A stretch of 64,000 bases of DNA from Membranipora membranacea (lineage: Eukaryota; Bryozoa; Gymnolaemata; Cheilostomatida; Membraniporidae). Positions 39,990-51,300 of the stretch are shown here, piece after piece. The stretch spans positions 8,928,001 through 8,992,000 of the forward strand of contig OU612073.1 of NCBI GenBank assembly GCA_914767715.1, read 5' to 3'. How positions within the stretch are numbered: the stretch's first letter is position 1; each line of letters starts with the position of its first letter. The notes under the pieces are model-generated. The model was not told the DNA's origin. It did no database searches and worked only from the letters and a program-made list of their open reading frames with translations. A program made the translations under genes and the position numbers.

Positions 39990-42540
39990 TAGTAGTCTCT
40001 AACTCATTTAAATTAATCTGACTCCCAAATGGTGTCACAAGAGACTTTACTAGGGGAAAATCCGGCCATAAAATCTCAGGCAATTTTTAGTGGTAACGAA
40101 GAAATTTCCTTCGATTTTCCCCCATAACTTTGCACTATGTCACAGTGGTCTTGATAAGTTTCCGTTAGTTTTCAACGTTATATCATCTTTTGTCACCAAC
40201 AAATTGTGCCAGTCAAAACCAATGTCGTACTGGAAAGTAACCAGCTTCCAAGAGTGGAAATCCTTTGGCTTAAATGGTCTTTTTGGGCCAAAGTTTACTG
40301 ACTAAGAAAACCGGACCAGCCAATTTGAGGTGGTGAAAGTTTCAAAATTTTCCAACAGATATTCTGTTAGATGAACAACCTTGTCTGTTGAATCATCGAT
40401 AGGCACCATAGACATGATGCCATAGTCAGCCATTTCTGTTTGAAAGCTAAAGTGCATGCTGTTTCGATGAAATGTCTTGATCTTTCATGTAAATGCCAAC
40501 TTAGACACAATAGTCGATTTTTATAAATTGTCAAATTTGACATCAAAATACAGGCACTCTGGTTTGTAGTGCAGTACCAATAGGTGGCAATTGCCCCATC
40601 AAGCAAGAGTAACATGGTTAAGTATCATGGTGTACATAACACATCCCAAGTGGGTTTGTTGGGTGAAGAGTAGAAATAAATCTTTTGTCTTCTTATTCAA
40701 TGGCACAATTGACTCCTCGTATACCCCCAAATTGAAACAAGGACTGTGTGCATGTGTTTAACTTTATAATTTCATCACTGTGAAAACGGCATTGTGGGAA
40801 ACTTGTTTGTCAAATAACATGATCATGTACGTAATCTCAATACTTTTGGTCTCACGAGGAGATCAAAATCATTTCAAAGCATATGACTAGAGGTTGATGT
40901 AACTTTATATTTCAATTTTACCATCCAGTATGTTAATGATGGGAGCCGTTGAACAGTGCTTAGCTTTATTTTTGAGTGCTGATTGTCATGTGCAGTTCCA
41001 GGAAGAATATCTGATGCTTTCTGTCCTGGTCAATCAGTGGAATGAAATAACAAATCAACTTTAGTCCATCTTATTGCAAAGATATCTCTGCGCTTCTGTC
41101 AAATAAACAGGAAAGGCAGTAAAATGTGTACAATACAGTTGTTTTCCAGGACAAAATTTAAACGAGGAGTTCAAGTCTGTAGTTGTGCTCCCTGGTAACT
41201 GGGAACATTGAAAAACCGTAGTCTGTGCATGAAATCCTATGCCCAGCTTTTCAATCGCATATAATGAAAGGAAATCAGATTTCCAAAGCGTATACACACT
41301 TAAGAACAATTTGCAAAATTATCTTATCGAATTACTATCCACATTGCTATGATGGTTTGCAGTGAGAACATCACGAGCTCACTCCTCTGTCTGTATAAAG
41401 ATGCCAGCGATTCTGGCCTTTCACCTTCCTCCTCAATCAGTTCCCTGTTGGTGTGCATTACGCAATACAGATTTTAACATCATTTGTAAAGGCTTTTTTT
41501 GCTTCTTCTTTAGTACATCCTTGATTAAAATCACGTTACCCGGAAAGGACCCGATATTTTATGCTCATAGGCACTTTACCTTGAATCTGTATTGATCCAA
41601 AAAAAGAAATTATTCAAATCACCGGCTGTCAAAGTATAAAAAAATATACTAACATATGGAGTACAATTCAATGACTTGACAGGTAAAAATTAAGATTTTC
41701 GCAGTACATGTGATGAAAAGCATCCTGCAATTGGGTCTTTCATTACATTTCAACAGTCAGCAAAAATTTTGGATTTGGAGTCCAATGCTATCTATCAGCA
41801 ATCAACCTGACTCAAAACATTTATCTGGTTTTTCAGCCTTTGGACTGGTTTTGTGATGATGACCCATCTCGGCAAAGCAAATATATACTTCCGCTTGAAA
41901 AACTTAGGCTAAACGCCACAGTTTGCATCAACGGTGAAAGTTGTTCACTATCACTGCCATCTGTGCCCAGAATTAGTTTTTCAGACGCCATTCCATGCAA
42001 AAATTTATTTCATGTACCATTGTTAATGACCACCTTAATGTTAATTGTTAATGTACCATCTTAATGATGTACTTCTGCAAGGAATCCAAACATCACGCAA
42101 TAAGCCTTAAATTCCATAAACATTGGAAAATGTTGCCATAAAAAGAACTCAAAGTCAGCCACCTATAAGAGCTGGCCAATAACTATAAAAAACTGCTACG
42201 AAGTCCCTTTTAAACGTACATGGTTAGTGGCACTTGCATGGTACACATTCATTTGTGTAGGATATGGCAAACTTTCGCACCAACTTTGCACCGGGAAGGC
42301 TATCGTACTTGGCAAGCTATTGTACCTAGCAAAGCTTTCAAACCTGACACACTTTTTTTCCAACTCGGCAAACTTATCAGCTTTGATCAAAACTCCAACG
42401 GCTTGCTGATGCTAAAATTTGTAAATGACACCTGCTCCACAGATTCTCCTCTATTATACATCCAATTGTTTGCAATGGTGGTGACTTAACTTCAAATTGG
42501 CCAGTTTTTTTCACATCCTATCAAATTTTGTTTTTGTTTT
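39990..42540. other. AT-rich intergenic stretch with no supported gene
   Basis: Only short ORFs occur here, on both strands, and none matches a family I recognise. Two may be worth testing as stray exons. One is 41,064-41,309 on the minus strand (82 codons, several Cys). The other is the open frame from about 41,838 on the plus strand, which follows a plausible acceptor (TTTTTCAG) and begins PLDWFCDDDPSRQSKY. Neither has supporting neighbours. Confidence 0.5.
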
Positions 42541-42548
42541 AAAGTATG

Positions 42549-43203
42549 GCTCTTTGCGCCAGCTTCATAGCTTTCATGAGCTGTTTTGTTAGGCTTAGGT
42601 AATTCTATACCTTTAAACCGAAAGCCTTCCAACTCAATTTATTTTAGTGTTTAGCAAGCTACACAGGTCTCGCTTAACAGCTTAGCAACCAAAATCCAAA
42701 TTAAAGGCGGGCCAATGAATGCAACAATTGGACAAATGATCTAAACTTTGTTTGGAAGATCACCTATACAGTAAAACTGTAGAACTCTACATGTGATAAC
42801 ACTATGTTCACTTGTAAAGAGAATAAACAGCACTTATGCTTATGCTATGGAGAATTTATGTGCTGGCCCCTAGATATTTTGTAACCAGCGGAAAAAGGGG
42901 GGAATGTGCCATTCCATAGTTCATTTGGTCTGCATGCTATCACACTAGGTTTGCTTGTACAGAGGATAGAAAGCACTTATGCTACAGGGATCTTTGAGCC
43001 AATTTCATAGCTTACACAAGTTGTTTAACAAGCTTAGGTAGTTCTATCTTCAAACCGAAAGCCTTTCAACTCAATTTAGCAAGCTATATAGGTCTCGCTC
43101 GAAAGCTCAGCTACAAACATCCAAGTTCATAGCAGGCCAATGTATGCAACATTTGGAGAAATCTTCCAAATGATCTAATCTTTGTTGGGAGAATCACTTA
43201 AAC
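42549..43203. repeat. Degenerate ~440 bp tandem repeat, two units
   Basis: The 42,549-42,772 segment, which includes TTTAAACCGAAAGCCTTCC and GCAAGCTACACAGGTCTCGC, recurs in altered form at 42,989-43,203. The linker also repeats: CACTTATGCTTATGC near 42,831 and CACTTATGCTACAGG near 42,975. The units differ by many substitutions and indels, so this is an old duplication. No coding frame spans them. Confidence 0.7.
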
Positions 43204-44552
43204 ATGGCTGTAAAAAGTAGCAATACATGATATTTAACTTAGCTTTGTGGTGTTCCTTTGTAAATGTTCACATCTTGCCTCAATCGTCTGTTTGCGGCCT
43301 TGTTTGCAGCCCCAATTGCCTATAGCATTACGTCCTGTCATACAATTATCATAGCCTCCATCACCCTATACCAGTGCTGTCAAACTCTTGCGTCGTCCTG
43401 GTTGACACACACCAAGTCAACGGGCTGTCAATTGAGCTGAAATAAAACTGGAAAGCAGCAGCAAAGCATCCACTTTTGTTGGTGACAATAAATTGGAAGC
43501 TTGAGAAAATGATGAATATAAGCCTATTGTGTTCATTTATTATCAGCCACCCGGTAAGGCAGACAAATTAGCCGATTGTGGTTGTAATGGAGAATCCTCA
43601 AGATGCCCCGGATCTTGCAAAACTATGGTTTTATCCTGAAAAAACCCCTAACCGCACTTCAATGAAAGCTACTCTGGGTGGTAAATTAAATGTTACTAAC
43701 TTATCAACAGAGATAAAGACCATACTATCATTATTCCCAAAAGATAAAAAAGAAACACCAACACACCTTTAAAAAAAATTTATCCCAAAAACCGAATGCT
43801 AATGTAATGCAAATAAACACGGATATTCATAATAGAGACCGCAGGGGTATTTTTTTTGCCCAGGCATACCACATACCATGTTTGCTTTGAGACTAGCATC
43901 CAGACAACATGTAGATCCCAAATCACTAACAAGCAGCATTCTAACAGCTTTGTCTGTGCATCATTTTTTTCCCCAACCACAGACCCTGTAGATCCCTACA
44001 CTTGTGTCCATGATTTGCCTTCATGCACTATAAATCTTGTCTCTAAGCCTCTCATCTTAAAATGCATCAATGCCCGGCCGCCAAGTTATCAACATTTTCA
44101 TGCTGGCCCTTTTCGTTGCTGGTACACGGGACTTAATCCCTGGCTTTCAAACCGACTTCCGTCAAATCCGTTAGCTGGTACCCAGGACTTCTTAGCATTT
44201 GTGACAATAAAGGTGTGTTCATTATGCCATCACCACTCATTTTGGTCAACAGCTGGAGGAGGAGGAGGGAGTAGCATCAGATATGGGTATATATTGCGTT
44301 TGCAGGTCCTATTATGATGTTCCAGAAGAGAAGTGATATAATTTAGATTTGACAGATGATGTTCGAGAATCAGTCAAATTCCAATGTTCAATGATTTTAA
44401 AATGAACCCAGTCAGTGTGTCAGTCTTCTTTCCTCTCAGTGCCTTTACTTAGGCCACTACCATAGCCATTGCTTAGCTCAACGTAGTAAAACTCTCAATA
44501 AACTATCAAGTCATGGTTTAGCCAAGAGTTATGTTATACTTACATTTTTCTA
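43204..44552. other. Intergenic sequence, nothing recognised
   Basis: Short ORFs only. A plus-strand open frame from 43,578 (64 codons) and one from 43,856 (153 codons) resemble no family I know and show no splice context. The second is rich in Cys, Ser and Pro, as chance frames in such sequence often are. Confidence 0.5.
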
Positions 44553-44819
44553 TATTCCGAGCTCCACTGTCACTTGGTCAGAGGCAAAGCAATGAAAGGA
44601 AGGTAATGACCTTTGCACCTCAATATGTATGTAGTTGGTTAGCCAATCAGGACCACATACCAGACTTCAAAGAAGGTTTTTAGACATTAGTCTACATGGA
44701 CTGTGCTCCATTACAGACACGCATATCAGGAGGGGGGCCTGTGAATCAAGGAGGGCCAACTCCAAAATATACAACAATTTAAATCTAAAAAATCCATTTT
44801 GCAAAACGTTAATTTTTTC
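44553..44819. repeat. Dispersed repeat, copy 2
   Basis: Longer form of the 39,524-39,765 element. Its right end (TTAATTTTTTC) runs directly into the A-rich tail, here a T-run, of the minus-strand tRNA-SINE that follows. Confidence 0.8.
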
Positions 44820-45009
44820 ATACAACCACTGTGGGTTAAAAAAAAGTGAGTTAACATAACAAGTCTGTCTCTTTCTGAAAACTGAGAAATACAGGCGCCA
44901 TATTCGACTCCAAATTGCTCTCAGTTTGAAGGCATGAGCAAACCCTGGACCTCCAACTCATGCGCGTTAGAGGGCAGGCACTCTTACCAACTGAGCTACC
45001 TCCTACTGC
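44817..45009 (-). mobile_element. tRNA-derived SINE, copy 1
   Basis: Read on the minus strand, the head is GTAGGAGGTAGCTCAGTTGG, which contains a good RNA polymerase III A box (TAGCTCAGTTGG). It is followed by tRNA-like arms and a weakened B box around GGTCCAGGGTTTGC. A unique body with CTGAGAGCAATTTGGAGTCG leads to an A-rich tail. The head lies only a few bases beyond the GTAAAG splice donor of the adjacent KH-like exon. The same insertion is present at 62,166-62,365, so it predates the duplication. Confidence 0.82.
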
Positions 45010-45014
45010 TTTAC

Positions 45015-45211
45015 CTGGCTTACAGTAAGCTCGGTGATCCACACTCTGAGAGGGGATGACTCCACTCGTCAGCTAAAATCAGCCTCTTCATCTCATTTCT
45101 CAATAGAGTAATCGCTTCATCTACTGTCTTCTTTTGGAACCCAATGAACTGAATAACAGCTTGGCAGTCTATGAAGGATGCTTGTAGTTGAGCAAGTCTT
45201 CGGTTGAATAT
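45015..45211 (-). pseudogene. KH-like exon of a PARP14-like gene, frameshifted
   Basis: Bounded by a good acceptor (CAG before ATATTCAACC) and donor (CCAG|GTAAAG). It aligns with the intact exon at 51,678-51,935 over the block reading DEAITLL..EMKRLILAD, but is 197 bp long, not a multiple of three. A one-base loss in the GAGTGAATCCCC region shifts the frame after ADEWS. The shifted frame then ends in TAA (CTTACTGTAAGC) just before the donor. No downstream KH-2, WWE or catalytic exons exist between here and the satellite. Confidence 0.8.
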
Positions 45212-45543
45212 CTGAATGAATAAAAGATATCATGAGTTAAAGTCATCGCTACCATCCTAACCAGTAGTATTCCCTACTACAATAGACACAAATTATTGTG
45301 GACTAACACTGATGCCATTGAACAAGCAAATCAACGTTGTTGAAGCAGGAGAGTGAAATGCTCCCTTAGCTACGGGTCTATGTCTTCCCATGTTCTAGTA
45401 TGAATTGAGTCTGCAAACCTTCTGCCTTTCATCTGCCTATTCCTCTACTTTTCCCTAAAATTCAGTGAGCAGGAAGAGATTTCATCTGATTCTCAATTGG
45501 TCGATTGAACTAAAAAGTAAATGAAATATAAGTTATAGATAAC

Positions 45544-45762
45544 CTGATAACACATGTCATCAGAGTAAATAACCAGCAGGACTTCTTGTAAAGAGCTCCT
45601 CGGATTAGTGCTCAGATGGCTGAGTGCGGTGTCAATCATGCATTTGGAGACACGTTGCATTGAGAAATTCAGTCGACCAGTTCCGACAGCTAGAAGGACA
45701 ACTCTCTTGACCTGGCTACTACAAAAGCTATCCATTGCTGAAGCGATCTCGTCTTGCAATAC
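45544..45762 (-). pseudogene. C-terminal half-macro exon, copy 1
   Basis: The 219 bp (73-codon) exon is open and bounded by TTTTAG| and |GTTATC. It encodes the second half of a macro domain, the part with the ADP-ribose-binding loop 2. The loop reads LAVGTGRL where the gene A copy has PAVGTGNL, so Pro has become Leu. It ends VLLVIYSDDMCYQ, like macro exons of PARP14 relatives. It is probably part of a dead gene fragment, because the next exon is frameshifted and no catalytic exons follow. Confidence 0.75.
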
Positions 45763-46632
45763 CTAAAATATTCAATATACAGCGTTGCCTTTGTCCACAT
45801 AATTCAATGTACTGTGAAGTTTCAAGATCAACAGTTTGTCTCTCATCCACTAAGGAGATTTTGATCAGTCAACTTTACCCTGGTTAAATACAATTAATGA
45901 GAATGTTTTCACAGGTACCAATGCATGAGGTCATCACTTTCATCATTTTTCCATCTTTCTAACCAGTATTTTGGCTAGCCTGTCTTGACAAGCTTTGTTT
46001 GGGGGTGGGCGGGTGGGTGTTGCTGCTATTATATATTGTTCCTCATACAATGTTCCTAAGTTACCATTAACAATAACACACACTCTGAACCTAGCTTCTG
46101 AGGCAGGACCATCGGTTTCAGTGCTAGGGCCACAATTGAGCCGTATAGGAATGCGGAGGCTACAACATTCGTACCGTTATGCAGGTTTATTGGGTTGTAC
46201 GCACAGTGAACTCACAATATATGTCCTCACATCAGTGCTATTAAATGTGATACAACTTCTTTCACTATTTTCCTCTTTTACATTGTGTTTCTATGTGTTC
46301 CTGGCTTGCTTTGGCTAATTTGACGAACTGAAAGAAAAATAAAAAGTGAACAGGCATGTAGCTCTTCCCAGAGTATGAGCAGTGAAAATGTTCTATTTCA
46401 TCAGGCTACATTATGTTTGCTGTTGTTGTAGTTATCTAGTTTGCAAAGAATTTCTGTCAGCAACTACTTTGCTATGCTATCATGGTTTGTTTTACCCAAA
46501 TCTTGGGATGCATCTGAATAACTAACTTGTTTCATGCTTGATAATCAATCCTGTCATTAATGGCTGGACCTCAAGCTACAAAAAAAAACATTTTTGCAGG
46601 ATTTAGAACTTTATATTCTGCAACTTAAATAT

Positions 46633-48099
46633 TACCACACAGCAAGACATTCAATTTTTTGTAAACTACTGATTGATCAAAATGAGCAGTTGCCAAATTA
46701 CAGATTATATTTCTTTTTTCATACAACAACATTTCAATCGCTCATTTTGTTGGATGAAACCTTCAAAAAATATAAATAACCTTCTAATTTTAAGAATTTC
46801 TCATTTCTTAAATTTGGCACACGTTATGTACAAAACACAAAAGGTTATTCACAAAACAAAGAGCGTAATACTTGTTCTCAAAACATTCTGCTAAGTAACA
46901 AAAGAAAATAACAGCCAAAAAAGTCACCATGCTATTTCGAACAACATCACATGGTCTCAATCACTAATATAGCATTATAGCATTTTTTTCCAACCAAAGC
47001 TTGCAGATGGGTCCGTTAAGGATTGAAGCTTTATTGTGGATTGTAATAGCAGAGTATGTTGTTACCTCCAGCCACCTCTAAGCTAGCTAAGACAACCTGC
47101 CATGAATCTTGTAATTTAAGCTATTATGGTGTATGATCAAGCTGTAGTGAGCACATAAGACTCATCAAAACTGAGGCTTCTGTTTTTTTATTTGTACAGG
47201 ACAGTTCTATGTCCGCATGATGATACGATCATTAAGTTTTCATGTGGATTTTATGCTCAAGCTAGATCGAGCTGAGTTTTCACCTCCTTCTTTACCCCTT
47301 CAAAAAGATCTGATGCAGTCTGGAATTGTACTTGGAATTGGATCTCCCAATTACAAGTCGTTTACTCTAACCGCAAGCTCATCCTTCCTCACATAACTCA
47401 GCATGATCTGAATCTTCAAGCTTTGTACGATCCGATTGGCGTTTTTATTGTGTGCACAACTCCTCACTTTGCTAAGTTTGATTCATGGAAACGCAATAAA
47501 TGTCTCACCCACTCTGCATGGACCTACCAACAAGCCCCCCCTCTTATGTACACAGTGAGAGGATAGGCTTTTGGCTCATACCTTAGTGAAGTTACACAAT
47601 AATAATGTAAAATGTAAACTACTGCTGGATTATGTGATTACTTTGGTCTTTTAGCGTTAGCCGAGGAAACTTAGCTTATTATTCAGACTATCAATATTAA
47701 TACACAAAATTAATATCGCTCATTTTGCTTGGGTTTATTTCTCCAATGGTATTGTCTACCATCTTAAACTATCAATGTCTCCACCAACAATGATAACGAT
47801 ATACATATTAAATTAGTATCATTCAATAATCACATGATATTATAATATTCTTTGCCAAGTTAAAAATATGAAAAACAGTTAGTGTAGTGCTTTAGTGTTA
47901 GTGGCATTGCAAGTTAGCCAATCACAGGTTTTAGAAAATACAACTTACATGACTTTCCGTTGAGTTTCTGCTTACAATTAATTTACCAAACAAAGGAAAC
48001 AGCGATCGCCTATATATTCCCCTTGCGTTGACATTGCAATTTGTGGCCCTATACGAAATTGAGTTGCCTACGTGAAGCGAAGTGTGTACATTTTGTGAT
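46633..48099. other. 3' flank of gene A; no gene recognised
   Basis: AT-rich. TTTATT at 47,744-47,749 would read AATAAA on the minus strand about 350 bp past the gene A stop, so it is a candidate polyadenylation signal. A stretch near 47,180-47,550 follows a pyrimidine-rich TTTTTATTTGTACAG but has stops in all forward frames and could not be assigned. Confidence 0.45.
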
Positions 48100-48365
48100 T
48101 CATCTTTCAAATTTGATAACGTACTCCGGATAGGCAGCGGCATCGTGATAGACAACAAATCTTGTTGGATTAGTCTCATCATCAACTGTTGAATGAAAGC
48201 CATCACCCGAGTTCTTGACAGTGTCGGTCGCTGTGCCGTTGCGGAACTGCCCTGTAATCACCTTGGCTAATATAATATAGCTGAAGTTGTCTTGGTCTTT
48301 GGGGCAAAACTTGAAGGAGTACTTTGCTGTGTTGGCAAAGTAACTACCATGACCGAAGCGAGTGG
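48100..48365 (-). CDS. Gene A exon 7: end of PARP catalytic domain and stop
   Basis: 266 bp from TTTTACAG| to TGA at 48,100-48,102. It encodes TRFGHGSYFANTAKYS with the triad Tyr, LAKVITGQFRNG, and GDGFHSTVDDETNPTRFVVY. It ends AAAYPEYVIKFER and stop, with no C-terminal extension. Val after PEY stands where polymerising PARPs carry the catalytic Glu. Confidence 0.9.
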
Positions 48366-51300
48366 CTGTAAAACAGAATGGTTATTTTGCTCTGACATGT
48401 TATATAGGTGATATCTGGATATAACAGCAAAGTTAAACATGTTTTGCGCGAATTTTGAGTGATGATCGTCCCTGTACAAAAACTTCAGGACATGGTGGCA
48501 GACAATATGTGATGCCTGCTATGGTAATCCAGGCTCAGAAAAGGAAAGTTCCTGCACCTTATTGATTTACTGGACTCATCAGTTTTAAGAATTAGCTGAA
48601 GGCCAGAAAAATGGTTAATATTACAACATTATACAGCCGTGAAACATACACTAAAACAAAGCAGTATTCTCAATAGACAATATTTGGAAAGTTTTACAAA
48701 AAGATTCACTTTTTATGCGCTGTAAACGATTTATTGAACTTATTTGTTAAGCATGATAAGGATGATTCCAGTATAGAAATGTTAACTGCTAACCGTTTTT
48801 CCCAGCATAGCCCCTGTTGAATTCACTCCTGCAGATTTTAAATACAGTATCTGAGTCTGTTCCGTGCCAGAGTTGGCGCTCTACTACCACAAGGGATCTT
48901 CCCACTTCTTGCTCCACCTTCTTTTTCTGGCATTGGTACTGCACATACAGTTGTTCATTTTGGATCCTTATTATCTAAAATATAAATGTATATTTTATAT
49001 CATTGTGCTGAAATCGACTGTTCATCCTGATGTTTTTGAGGCTGCTCTTTGCCAAGGTTATGAAGGCACACTTCATAATAACACAAAGTAAGGATATATC
49101 CTTACTCTGTGATAATAAAATGCTTTGAGACTAAATTGTATATGAAAAGTAAAGTTGCATTGGCTGGTGAAAATAGCAGGCCAGAATGTTGTTAAATTGA
49201 ATGTTTGATAATGTAACACCCTAACTCGCATTGCAGCCATCTGAGCACTAACTATACTGTATGATGATGTATTATCGTGACCATTGATCTTCCAAAATGA
49301 GCAGAGTATACTGACGAGGTCCCAAATTTTTTTTGTTCAGAAACCCAGACTGATGTAGTATCAAAATTAATAAAGTCATTTCTGTATCATATTCATTTAC
49401 AACAGCTGTGGGCAACCTGCGGCCTTCTTGCCAGTGCGGCCTAATGGGTAATATTTTGCGGCCTTATTGTGGCCTCATACCTAGAAAATTTATTACGCAT
49501 CAATTTTTATTCCTCTTTCGTTTTGTGGAGAACTAAGCATGTATAGCGCCTGTACAATATGTTTAAAAAATAGTGGCAATTCTGTACTATGCAAATAGTA
49601 AAGCTTCCCAGCCACTCTACAAAAAATCATCATAACTGTAGCACTGGTGTCAACGACTATCTTAAGTTGTTTTTCTTTCAAAAATAGCACAAAACAGTGA
49701 CCTTTGGATGTTAAAATTACAAAGTTCTCTACCATAATAGTTATTAGTATTTTTTGCAAAACAGTTATTTTGGACGAAAGGCAGATTTGTATCAAAAAGT
49801 CTCTTTGTTACAAGTGCTCCTGCATTATGCTTGATAGTTCAATATTGCCTTTCATTTCACAACCATTTGCAAAAGAATTCTCCCTTGCAGGAGGGTGGGC
49901 GCTGTAAGATGAAAATTATGACAGGGCGCGAAAAATCTCAAAAAAATTTTCGCTCCGCGAAAATACTTTATTCTCCATCACAACAGTCCCGTCATGATCT
50001 TTTTATACTTTAACCCCTGGGATGGCGCTACAGCACCCCTCCCACACCCGCCCTGCCCTTTGTCATACACATGAAACACAGAGATACAGACACGCATAAA
50101 ATCAAATCATGAGATAAAATGACGTCACAAAACTCCAGAAGATTAGATGAACCAGTATTTCTGTTGAGTTCTTGCAACATAATACAGTCTTTGCACAAAT
50201 ATTTTTAGTATTTACAAAATAGGAAGCGCAAAATTGTCACTCCAGTTCCAATTTTATCCCTGAAAGATGTGCTGCGGCCTTTTGAGTTGAGCCTGCGTAA
50301 AATGTGGCCTTTTTCAAGAAAAGGTTGCCCACCCATGATTTACAAGATGCCAATAAAGTGGCAGCTTTCAATTTTATCGGCATTGATATATGTCTCGGTC
50401 TCGAATTTTGTTGCTGTCTCGGTCTTGTCTTGTCTTGCCAAAATCTGACAGGTTGCTATCCCTAATTCTCATATCAGATGGGCTGAGAATGAACAACAAA
50501 TGTTTATAGGTTTGAAAGCGTCAGTCATAACCAAAATTATCTTCATTTCTTACCTCTATGATCTTGGCAGCACCACCGGAGGTTGTATTAAAAGCTGTGC
50601 AAACCTTCCTGTACTCATTAATATGGCGCATCGTCCTTTCAACTGTGACTTGAGAGTATCCATCTTGTATTTTAGACAAATCCCATGTTGGAGGTAGCTC
50701 ACTCTTGCTTTCTGATTCTTTAAGAAAGTTAAAAACATGTTGAATAAAAAAGCGTAGAATATTCTCTGGTTTGGCTCACCTAACTTTCTAAGAAATGAGC
50801 TGTTCAAGCGAAGCGAAATTTATCAATGATGTTCAAGACCTAGATACATTACCTAACATGATAAATAAACATAGGCGTAATTATTATTGTAAACAGGAAA
50901 AACTTGCAAAACAATCCCAGTTTCAACCTTTTAAATAATTTGAGACTGCAATGTAGGAGTTAGTTTCCAACTAAGTGTGAACATTTTGGTATTTTCTTTA
51001 TCACAATTTGAGTCTGACTTATCCATCCGATCGGTTACTTGTTACTTTTAAGGTCATATCTCACCATCATGATCAAAGAAGCCTACACACAAAACTTAAC
51101 AACTATGCACCATGACGCAAAGTAAAGTAAGGTCATATGACATGACAGCTTACCCAGTTTGAGCAATATCTCGTCTACAGAATTCCTGATATTTCTCATG
51201 CTTTGGTGGGAACCTTCGATGGATATATTGTCATTGGATATTGCTACCTTGCTTATACCAAATACAGACGCCAATTCTCTGATTTCTGTTCTCTGAAATT

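Larger units (their letters stand above)
44815..46632. repeat. Segmental duplicate of 62,166-64,000
   Basis: About 1.82 kb is repeated at an offset of about 17,368 bp with very high identity. It includes a SINE, a KH-like exon, a half-macro exon and 870 bp of flank. The homology starts exactly at the SINE tail. It runs to at least 46,632, where its partner leaves the window, so its true right end cannot be seen. Confidence 0.93.

Noticed and set aside
44930-45005. Functional tRNA gene on the minus strand
   Set aside because: The A box is good, but the B box is degraded, the acceptor stem does not close, and the copy is fused to a SINE body with an A-rich tail.
45995-46318. Plus-strand ~107-codon frame duplicated at 63,363 as a conserved gene
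   Set aside because: It is conserved only because the whole segment is a young duplicate. The surrounding non-coding DNA is equally conserved and the two copies end differently.
47931-48206. Minus-strand 91-codon ORF starting MMAFIQQLMM
   Set aside because: It is an out-of-frame shadow of the last catalytic exon of gene A (48,100-48,365), whose true frame encodes the PARP C-terminus.
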